Assembly: GCA_030728235.1 (NCBI GenBank)
Contig: JANRAA010000198.1
Coordinates: forward strand, 6,334-11,854
Length of the DNA: 5,521 nucleotides
Reading direction: 5' to 3'
From: Flavobacteriales bacterium
Lineage (GTDB): Bacteria; Bacteroidota; Bacteroidia; Flavobacteriales_D; Sanyastnellaceae
The notes beneath the pieces are model-generated. The model had not been told where the DNA came from and did no database searches. It worked only from the letters and a program-made list of their open reading frames with translations. The translations under genes were made by a program, and so were the position numbers. Numbering within the stretch: position 1 is the first letter of the stretch; each line of letters begins with the position of its first letter. Positions 1-5,521 of the stretch are shown here, piece by piece.

Positions 1-333
1 CATCAGGCGATTGTACAATTTTTTGGTGGCGAATTGGAGAACTTGGCAGAAGTATGTCACGGACTTCCCACCACGACCACTTTGGATTGCAGCTCGCTGA
101 TCTTTAATAATTTGCAGAAACAGATACAAACAGGCCACTACCATTCTTGGGTAGCATCGAAAGAGAATTTTCCGTCACAATTGCGAGTTACGGCAGAGAA
201 CGACCGAGGATGGATCATGGCTATTGAGCACAACACACTGCCCATTTACGGCGTGCAGTTTCATCCAGAATCGGTATTGACACCAGAAGGTTATCAGATG
301 ATTGAAAACTGGGTTCAATCTTTAGAACAGTAG
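1..333 (+). CDS. Class I glutamine amidotransferase, TrpG/PabA type (anthranilate or aminodeoxychorismate synthase component II), C-terminal part
   Basis: This is the last 110 residues of a glutamine amidotransferase subunit that hydrolyses glutamine and passes ammonia to a chorismate-using partner (TrpE or PabB) in the cytoplasm. The reading frame is open from base 1, so the gene starts before the window. The first two residues, His-Gln, fit the end of the family's Cys-Leu-Gly-His-Gln nucleophile motif, which would put the catalytic Cys about 9 bp upstream, out of view. The other two triad residues are visible: His88 and Glu90 of the partial protein, in VQFHPESVLTPEG (His codon at 262-264). 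The segment GHYHSWV is also typical of TrpG/PabA. A TTG at 34 could be mistaken for a start, but the homology continues upstream of it. The sequence alone cannot separate TrpG from PabA, or a dual-use subunit. No trpD follows; the next gene is convergent. The stop is TAG at 331-333. Confidence 0.9.
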   Translation, partial: HQAIVQFFGGELENLAEVCHGLPTTTTLDCSSLIFNNLQKQIQTGHYHSWVASKENFPSQLRVTAENDRGWIMAIEHNTLPIYGVQFHPESVLTPEGYQMIENWVQSLEQ

Positions 334-2895
334 TCCATTCGGACCACCGCGAGCTTGTAGCTTCAGATCTTTCAGCAATGCCGACTTCACATTCAACTGA
401 ATGCTGAAGCTTTGACGTAAACCAAACGGGATGTAGTTGAAAGTAAGCTCCCAGCAGTGCAGATCCCAATACAAGTTTAGCGTTGTAGGCGTTAGTTCTT
501 TCGCTACTAAGTCGAAACCTGAATCGACACCTATTTTCCATCTTTTAAAAACAGTTACATCACCATTGAACAAGATGCTTTGTGTGATATCGTCGACGTC
601 TGTTTGCGTTTGCGCATCGAATTGGCGGTTTACGTTTAAGCTGTAGTTCAGCACGATCGTCCATGGAACAGAAAAATCGACAAAAGCGGCTCTGTTTTGG
701 TTGATTGTTTCAAGTTGTTCCTCCGTTCCTTCAGTGCTTGTCTTTTTTCTTTCACCCTTGCCCCTGAAGTTCATACCCAAAGCGGCTGAAGCCCTTCTCA
801 TGCGCAACAATCCAGCATTTCTATCTATCAAAAAAGTATTGATCGCATTTCCATTTTCGTCGCGAGCATAAGCTGAGTGCGTGCTATTTACGTTCACCGT
901 TACATTCTTGAACAACGTTGTAAATCCGCGCATAGAGATATCGCTCAGGTTCAAAGAATCAGCCAGCATGTTGTAGCTACCCGAAATGATGTAGTTCTCA
1001 ATCAGCTTCACCTTCTTGGTTGCCTTGCCTCCTTTCTCCTTGTCTTTCACCTTCATTTCTAGGTTATTGGCTAAAGAGAAGTTGACATTGAATTGCTCAC
1101 GGGTGTTACCCGGACGAAACCTCGCTACGCTAAACGGAGAGAAGCTTGTAAGCTCACCATTGTCGCCGAAATAACCGTACACATTGTTGTCGATAGCTGG
1201 TACATACGACAATCCCGCTTGCGGAGTCAAAACATGTCGAATAGCCTTTAAGTTTTCACTTTTTCTGAAGTTAAACGTACCGTAAAAGCGCGTGTTGAAA
1301 GACCCGCTAACCCTCCAATCCCGCGATGAGCGGAAGCCTGCCAAGGTATCGGCCTCGTATGTTCCAGTAGAATTTTGATTGAACGTCAAATACTTAAATG
1401 CCCAGTATTCATTGTAGTTGAACGACGGCGTGAACGTAACAAAACCGATTTTTGCCGACGTAGTGAGAGCAGCAGTATGGCGAATACCATTTTGCACCTC
1501 CCTGCTGAGGGTTGAAAGTTCATCCCAGCGCACGACAGATGTTGGTGCTGACAGGTAGTTTTCAAAATTGGCACTGTATGAAAAACCGATTTGGTCGATT
1601 TTCTTTTTCGGCCCCTTGTTTCCTAGCCACTTTGATATTGGAAGATTCGTACGGGTGCGGTTCAGCGTTAGCGCTGGCAAGATAAGTTCCACATTTTGCG
1701 TCGTCGAGTTTTGTGATTGGCGGGCGCTGGCTGTCAAGTTGTATGGTTTACCCGGAAAACTCTTCGTGAATTGTATACTTGAGGCAAATGTATTTGATAG
1801 AAAGTCGGTTTGGCTGCTATTGAGGTTGTTTCTAAAATTGTTCGAGCTACCAAAGTTTATGTTTGCCGAGAACCGAGAATTCGGACGAGCTTTTGGGTCT
1901 TGGTCGTGGTTCCAACGGACGAAAAACTGTGCGTTTTTTGAGAACCCAGGAACTTCTGGAATACCTTCTCTGACGACAGTGCGCGAAATATTAAACGCCC
2001 CAGAATACTTGTACCGCACCTTGTAATTGGTGATATTTCTCAGCGTCCAGCTACCTCGTGAATAGATATCTCCCAAAATCCGCGTATCGGCATGTCGGCC
2101 TAGCGGTAGATAATACCCACCATCTTTCAAAAAGAAACCCAAGTTATTTGCATTTCCATAGCCCGGCAGGATGACACCGTGCGAAGATTCATTCTTTGTC
2201 GGAAACCAAGCAAAGGGCAGTGCCAGCGGCGTAGGCACCTTGCGGATTTTCATGTAGAGCGGACCACTCACCACCTTATCATCAGGAATGAGGATTGCCT
2301 TTTTGAGATGAAAGTGGTAGTGTGGATTTTCAGCATCACACGTTGTAAACTTCCCATTTCCGATGTGGATAGACCCATCGGTATGACGTTTGGAGATACC
2401 CGCATGGAAAATAGCATCACCTTCTTGCGTCACCGAGTTTTTAGAGAAACCCTGTTGCGTTAGGAAATTATAGCACATGTATTCTTGCGTGAACGACTGG
2501 CTGTTTTGATCCAACTTCGGTTTTCCGATGAGCGTGCCAGTAGAATCGGGAACCCCTGAGGCGCAAGCCATATTATCGCCAAAGCTGTATTCAACGAAGG
2601 CTGCAGTTAGTTCAAGATCATCGTATTTTACAAAAGCATTTCCGTAAAGGAGCACCTTATTGTTGATCAAGTCAATAACAATAGAGTCGTCGGCGTTGTA
2701 ATAAATAGTTGCTAAGATTCCATCTTCTTTCTCAATAACTAAAGAGTCAGGTTTCGAAATTTGAGCAAGGAGAGAATCGGGCACTAAAATTGAAGGCTCA
2801 GTAGCCTCCTGAATGAAAGTAGAGTCTTCTTGTGCGAAAGCAAATCTCACGTTCATTATTAACAGCAACACGAGGATAATTCGCATCAGACGCAT
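322..2895 (-). CDS. lptD: LptD/OstA-like outer-membrane LPS assembly protein
   Basis: This is the likely LptD, the outer-membrane beta-barrel that receives LPS from the periplasmic Lpt bridge and inserts it into the outer leaflet. The frame is open from a TTG at 2952. I chose the ATG at 2893-2895 (857 aa) because it gives a compact signal peptide: a hydrophobic stretch ending RFAFA, with likely cleavage before Gln22. ATGs at 2931 (869 aa) and 2886 are alternatives. Residues about 69-180 form an OstA/LptA-like jellyroll region (short beta repeats such as NNKVLLYGNAFVKYDD). They are followed by the TTCDAENPHYHF segment (184-195), which resembles the junction with the barrel. The rest is rich in alternating aromatic and polar strands, as in a barrel. 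It ends in a family-like C-terminus, LHCWELTFNYIPFGLRQSFS (from residue 812). Mature cysteines are at 111, 141, 186 and 814. Two Lys-rich charged insertions (615-630 and 712-735) probably lie in loops. The length is normal for Bacteroidota. The gene is divergent from the amidase and overlaps the amidotransferase tail to tail. Confidence 0.88.
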   Translation of the reverse strand: MRLMRIILVLLLIMNVRFAFAQEDSTFIQEATEPSILVPDSLLAQISKPDSLVIEKEDGILATIYYNADDSIVIDLINNKVLLYGNAFVKYDDLELTAAFVEYSFGDNMACASGVPDSTGTLIGKPKLDQNSQSFTQEYMCYNFLTQQGFSKNSVTQEGDAIFHAGISKRHTDGSIHIGNGKFTTCDAENPHYHFHLKKAILIPDDKVVSGPLYMKIRKVPTPLALPFAWFPTKNESSHGVILPGYGNANNLGFFLKDGGYYLPLGRHADTRILGDIYSRGSWTLRNITNYKVRYKYSGAFNISRTVVREGIPEVPGFSKNAQFFVRWNHDQDPKARPNSRFSANINFGSSNNFRNNLNSSQTDFLSNTFASSIQFTKSFPGKPYNLTASARQSQNSTTQNVELILPALTLNRTRTNLPISKWLGNKGPKKKIDQIGFSYSANFENYLSAPTSVVRWDELSTLSREVQNGIRHTAALTTSAKIGFVTFTPSFNYNEYWAFKYLTFNQNSTGTYEADTLAGFRSSRDWRVSGSFNTRFYGTFNFRKSENLKAIRHVLTPQAGLSYVPAIDNNVYGYFGDNGELTSFSPFSVARFRPGNTREQFNVNFSLANNLEMKVKDKEKGGKATKKVKLIENYIISGSYNMLADSLNLSDISMRGFTTLFKNVTVNVNSTHSAYARDENGNAINTFLIDRNAGLLRMRRASAALGMNFRGKGERKKTSTEGTEEQLETINQNRAAFVDFSVPWTIVLNYSLNVNRQFDAQTQTDVDDITQSILFNGDVTVFKRWKIGVDSGFDLVAKELTPTTLNLYWDLHCWELTFNYIPFGLRQSFSIQLNVKSALLKDLKLQARGGPNGLLF

Positions 2896-2918
2896 GACAA
2901 ATGGAGTACTGTTGATTC

Positions 2919-2926
2919 TATTTTTG
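2919..2926 (+). promoter_or_regulatory. Putative -7 box for the amidase operon (TATTTTTG)
   Basis: TATTTTTG matches the Bacteroidota -7 consensus TAnnTTTG on the plus strand. It would start transcription near 2931-2933, about 40 nt ahead of the amidase ATG at 2973. There is no good -33 TTG at the expected spacing. The element sits in an A/T-rich stretch, so a chance match is possible. It lies upstream of the chosen lptD ATG but would be inside lptD if that gene starts at 2931. Confidence 0.35.
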
Positions 2927-2949
2927 AACATTGGGGCTGAACAGGCAGC

Positions 2950-2957
2950 CAAAGCTA
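2950..2957 (-). promoter_or_regulatory. Putative -7 box for lptD (TAGCTTTG on the minus strand)
   Basis: Read on the minus strand this is TAGCTTTG, an exact match to the Bacteroidota -7 consensus TAnnTTTG. Transcription would begin near 2945, giving a leader of about 50 nt to the ATG at 2895 or about 14 nt to the ATG at 2931. It would exclude the TTG at 2952 as the start. No TTG-type -33 element is found at the usual 19-21 bp spacing, which lowers confidence. Confidence 0.4.
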
Positions 2958-2972
2958 ACGAAAAGTCCCTAT

Positions 2973-4187
2973 ATGACTAGGATGAACTCATTCATACCTC
3001 TAACAGAAGTTGTTAAGAAACGACTAATGTTCCTGTTTCTTATGGTGACAGTCACAATTTTTGTGGCCTTTACTCCCAATTATTCCAAACCGAGCATCAA
3101 AAAAATCGTGATTGATGCCGGACATGGGGGCAGTGACCCGGGCAATTTGGGTACAGGGAGGTATAAAATCACCGAAAAAGATGTCACCTTGGATGTTGCC
3201 AAGCAGCTTGGAAAGTATATTACCGATCAATTTCCTGAGATAGAAATTGTTTACACAAGGAAAGACGACAGTTATCCGACGTTAAACAAACGCGTTGAGA
3301 TCGCTAACAACAGCAATGCTGACCTTTTCATTTCTGTGCACTGCGATGCATTTACCAAGCCTACAGCGAAAGGATCGAGCTCGTTTGTAATGGGGATGCA
3401 CAAAACCGAAGAATCGCTTCGTGTGGCGATGAAAGAAAACGCATCGATTTATCGAGAAGAGAATTATCAGCAGAATTACAGCTTCGACCCAGGAGATCCT
3501 GACACTTATATCGCGCTAACCCTTCGTCAGAATGCCTACTTAGACAATAGTTTGTTGCTCTCGCAGAAAATTCAGGATCAATTTAGAACCCGCGTAGGTC
3601 GTGTTGATAGAGGCGTGCGACAAGCAGGCTATTTCGTTATCTGTTACACCACCATGCCAAGTGTACTAGTGGAATTGGGATTCTTGACCAATGAAGAAGA
3701 AGAAGACTTCTTGAACAGCAAAGATGGGCGCAGCTATATGGCGTCTGCCCTATTTAGAGCTTTCAAAGAATATAAGACTGAGATTGAAGGCGAAGGCAGT
3801 GGAGAGGAAACAACAGTTCAACATCCTACGCCAGTAGAAAAGCCAAAAGAAGAGCCAAAGCCGAAAGAAATTGTGCCTGTTGACACAAAGTGGACAGAAA
3901 AGATAAAACACCATGATGTGAGCGGCATTCATTATCAGGTTCAAATTGTGACATCGAGCACGCGGTTGACAATAAAGCCAGAGAACTTTAACGGTTTGGT
4001 GAAGGTTGATGAGTATATTCGCGATGGAATTTATAAATACGCTGCAGGCAAGACCACAGACTTTGAAGAAGCGCGTGATATGCAGCGAATATTGAGAGAA
4101 AACGGATTTCCGGGAGCTTTTGTAATTGCATTTCGAGACAAAGAACGGATTGTTATTGCAGAAGCATTAAAGAGCAATCCAAAATAG
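2973..4187 (+). CDS. N-acetylmuramoyl-L-alanine amidase (Amidase_3) with C-terminal SPOR-like domain
   Basis: This is a zinc amidase that cuts the bond between N-acetylmuramic acid and the L-Ala of the stem peptide, acting in the periplasm during cell separation or wall turnover. With the ATG at 2973 (404 aa), a basic stretch and a hydrophobic segment (about 18-33) form a signal peptide or membrane anchor. The Amidase_3 domain runs from about 42 to 265. Its expected zinc ligands are visible: His51 in IDAGHGGSDPG, Glu68 in TEKDVTLDVA, and His123 in ISVHCDA. The catalytic Glu234 lies in VLVELGFLTNEEE. A Lys/Glu/Pro-rich linker (about 267-307) leads to a C-terminal SPOR-like domain (about 323-400) with YQVQIVTSS, YKYAAGKTTDFEEAR and GFPGAFVIAF, which would bind glycan strands. 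In-frame TTG (2931) and ATGs at 2982 and 3027 are alternative starts; no Shine-Dalgarno sequence decides between them. It is divergent from lptD and heads a three-gene run. I give no symbol because AmiA/B/C equivalence cannot be assigned. Confidence 0.92.
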   Translation: MTRMNSFIPLTEVVKKRLMFLFLMVTVTIFVAFTPNYSKPSIKKIVIDAGHGGSDPGNLGTGRYKITEKDVTLDVAKQLGKYITDQFPEIEIVYTRKDDSYPTLNKRVEIANNSNADLFISVHCDAFTKPTAKGSSSFVMGMHKTEESLRVAMKENASIYREENYQQNYSFDPGDPDTYIALTLRQNAYLDNSLLLSQKIQDQFRTRVGRVDRGVRQAGYFVICYTTMPSVLVELGFLTNEEEEDFLNSKDGRSYMASALFRAFKEYKTEIEGEGSGEETTVQHPTPVEKPKEEPKPKEIVPVDTKWTEKIKHHDVSGIHYQVQIVTSSTRLTIKPENFNGLVKVDEYIRDGIYKYAAGKTTDFEEARDMQRILRENGFPGAFVIAFRDKERIVIAEALKSNPK

Positions 4188-4195
4188 TATAAACA

Positions 4196-5242
4196 GTGAG
4201 CGGCGTTTCAAAAGAGTTTAAAATAGGTAGCATTGTAATTGTGAGCATCACCCTTTTGGTGTTGGGCATGAATTACTTGAAAGGGGTAAACTTGTTTGCT
4301 TCGCAACGGAAATTTAGTGCTGTTTATTCCAATATTGACGGCTTGGGACCTTCTAACCCGGTCATATTGAATGGATTTAAGATCGGACAGGTTCAAAAGG
4401 TAGGCTTCCACTCCTCAGGCAATGGTTCGCTAGTAGCAACGTTCTCAATCGATCAAAAAGAGCTCAAGATTCCGAGCGACACCAAGGCCCGCATCATCAG
4501 TTCAGATTTCTTTGGATCGAAAGCCATTGAGCTTATGATCGGGGCTTCGGGGATGGAAGCAGCAAACGGTGACACGCTAGATTCAGAAATTCAGATGGGA
4601 CTGGCAGAAGCAGTGAGGATAGAACTTATTCCGCTCAAGAAAAAAACAGACGAGTTGATTGAAGGTGTTGATGATATCTTGACCAATTTGAAGTCTGTAT
4701 TTGCCGACGATGCGACGCAAGGATTACCGAAAGTCTTCGAAAGTTTGCAGCGCACAATGAACAACTTGGAATCTACGACAGCTGCGCTGGATGGTACCAT
4801 ACGTGAAAACCGATCGTCGCTGGATGGGATTTTCAGCAATGTTTTAAGCATTACTGATAACCTGGAAGCCAACAACACCAAGCTTTCGAACATCATAAAC
4901 AACTTCAACTCTATCAGCGATAGTTTGGCAAAAATTGAGCTTGCTGCTACGATTAAAAAGGCTGACAAGACGTTGGCTGATGTCTCTTCGATTATGGATA
5001 AAGTGAATTCTGGAGAAGGAACATTGGGGATGTTGATCAACAACGACACCTTACACACCTCGTTGCTTGAAACGAATAAAGAGGTACAATTTCTCATAAA
5101 TGACCTCTACATGAATCCATGGAAATACGTACATGTTTCTATCTTTGGAAAAAAGCCAGAAGAAAAATTTTCTCGTCAGGAATTGGAACAACTGCGTGAC
5201 CTGATCGACGAGGAGATTGATTCTTCAAAGCAACCAAAATAG
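4196..5242 (+). CDS. MCE/MlaD-family lipid transport protein
   Basis: This is a single-MCE-domain protein of the MlaD type, the periplasmic substrate-binding subunit of an ABC system that moves phospholipid or other lipid between membranes. It is anchored in the inner membrane by a transmembrane helix (about residues 10-28) preceded by a short basic N-terminus. The MCE domain covers about 38-117, with DGLGPSNPVILNGFKIGQV and later IISSDFFGSKAIELMIG. A long, Leu/Ile- and Asn-rich helical region (about 145-300) is probably a coiled coil that forms a tube. The C-terminus has GEGTLGMLINND (273-284) and NPWKYVHVSIFGKK (307-320), which I recognise as characteristic of Bacteroidota MCE proteins. The GTG start at 4196 is well supported: an in-frame TAA lies at 4190-4192, and the next Met (residue 25) is inside the membrane helix. 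The gene begins 8 bp after the amidase stop, so co-transcription is likely. No MlaE permease or MlaF ATPase is in the window. Confidence 0.9.
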   Translation: MSGVSKEFKIGSIVIVSITLLVLGMNYLKGVNLFASQRKFSAVYSNIDGLGPSNPVILNGFKIGQVQKVGFHSSGNGSLVATFSIDQKELKIPSDTKARIISSDFFGSKAIELMIGASGMEAANGDTLDSEIQMGLAEAVRIELIPLKKKTDELIEGVDDILTNLKSVFADDATQGLPKVFESLQRTMNNLESTTAALDGTIRENRSSLDGIFSNVLSITDNLEANNTKLSNIINNFNSISDSLAKIELAATIKKADKTLADVSSIMDKVNSGEGTLGMLINNDTLHTSLLETNKEVQFLINDLYMNPWKYVHVSIFGKKPEEKFSRQELEQLRDLIDEEIDSSKQPK

Positions 5243-5251
5243 AGCAGATTC

Positions 5252-5521
5252 ATGATTTCACAGATACTCTTCATTCTGGTTTTCGCAACCGGGATCTTCC
5301 TTTTCGCTCGACGTGCCAAAACCATACGGAGAAACATTCTTCTTGGCAAGGATGTAGACCGCAGCGACAATCGATCTGAGCGACTAAAAAACCTAGTATT
5401 GGTGGCGTTTGGTCAATCGAAAATGGTTGTGCGACCTGTATCAGGAATATTGCATATCCTCGTTTACCTTGGTTTCATCATCATCAATATCGAAGTCCTT
5501 GAAATCGTTCTCGACGGTATT
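5252..5521 (+). CDS. Membrane-anchored (Fe-S)-binding protein, heterodisulfide-reductase-like, N-terminal part
   Basis: Only the first 90 residues are present; the frame stays open to the last base. It starts with an ATG 9 bp after the MCE stop. A hydrophobic helix occupies residues 1-19, followed by a basic cytoplasmic segment (RRAKTIRRN, then GKDVDRSDNRSERLKN). A second hydrophobic helix spans about 64-88 and contains His68, which could be a haem ligand. The combination of GKDVDRSDN, FGQSKMVVRPVSGILH and LGFIIINIEVLEI matches my recollection of flavobacterial proteins annotated as (Fe-S)-binding. Those carry a membrane domain followed by a 4Fe-4S ferredoxin region and Cys-rich CCG domains, and have a presumed electron-transfer role. 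None of the cluster-binding cysteines is in view, so the function rests on resemblance of the N-terminus and on gene order. Alternative: another small multi-pass membrane protein. Confidence 0.7.
   Translation, partial: MISQILFILVFATGIFLFARRAKTIRRNILLGKDVDRSDNRSERLKNLVLVAFGQSKMVVRPVSGILHILVYLGFIIINIEVLEIVLDGI

Noticed and set aside
34..36. TTG at 34 as the start of a short amidotransferase-like protein
   Set aside because: The frame is open to base 1 and the residues before it (HQAIVQFFGGEL) match the TrpG/PabA family, so the protein begins before the window.
359..411. Inverted repeat AGCTTCAG (359-366) and CTGAAGCT (404-411), with a smaller ATTCA-AC-TGAAT palindrome (391-402) in the loop; considered as a terminator
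   Set aside because: The arms are only 8 bp with a 37 nt loop, there is no U-tract, and the whole lies inside the conserved lptD C-terminal coding sequence. Chance is the simpler explanation.
877..1062. Small plus-strand open frame, considered as a hidden gene
   Set aside because: It is antisense to lptD with no supporting start context or recognisable protein features.
1568..2026. 152-codon open frame on the plus strand
   Set aside because: It lies wholly antisense to lptD, and its translation (Phe-rich, no recognisable domain) looks like a shadow of the barrel-coding sequence.
4591..5097. 168-codon open frame on the minus strand
   Set aside because: It is antisense to the helical part of the MCE gene, and the Ser/Leu-rich translation is what the reverse of that region would give. 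It has no domain or context of its own.
1..5521. Search for tRNA, rRNA, CRISPR repeats, transposase genes, attachment sites or phage genes
   Set aside because: None was seen. Coding sequence fills nearly the whole window with conserved housekeeping or envelope genes and no direct-repeat arrays.

Overview
This window looks like ordinary chromosomal core sequence from a member of the Bacteroidota, most likely the Flavobacteriales. Three things point there. The long LptD-type protein ends in the Leu-His-Cys-Trp style C-terminus typical of that phylum. An amidase, an MCE protein and a membrane Fe-S protein lie in the order I recall from flavobacterial genomes. The starts lack clear Shine-Dalgarno sequences, and the promoter-like elements resemble the Bacteroidota -7 box (TAnnTTTG). 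The taxonomic call is inference from protein style; no rRNA or other marker gene is present.

Layout, left to right. Bases 1-333 (+) hold the C-terminal 110 residues of a class I glutamine amidotransferase of the TrpG/PabA type, cut by the window edge. Converging on it and overlapping its 3' end by 12 bp is a large minus-strand gene (322 to about 2895) for an LptD/OstA-like outer-membrane LPS assembly protein. A short divergent control region (about 2896-2972) separates lptD from a plus-strand run of three tightly spaced genes. These are an N-acetylmuramoyl-L-alanine amidase with a C-terminal SPOR-like domain (2973-4187), an MlaD-like MCE protein (4196-5242) and the N-terminus of a membrane-bound (Fe-S)-binding protein (5252 to beyond 5521). 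Gaps of 8 and 9 bp suggest one transcript.

Functionally the centre of the window is an envelope block. LptD inserts LPS into the outer membrane, the amidase trims peptidoglycan, and the MCE protein probably carries lipid across the periplasm. The amidotransferase (chorismate to anthranilate or aminodeoxychorismate) and the Fe-S protein (probably redox or electron transfer) are metabolic neighbours with no evident mechanistic link.

I found no RNA gene, insertion sequence, CRISPR array, phage gene or large repeat, and no non-coding stretch longer than about 80 bp. I see no convincing undescribed system. The most useful observations are the face-to-face promoter-like elements in the divergent region, the terminator-less convergent overlap, the cysteine layout of LptD and the SPOR-like tail of the amidase.
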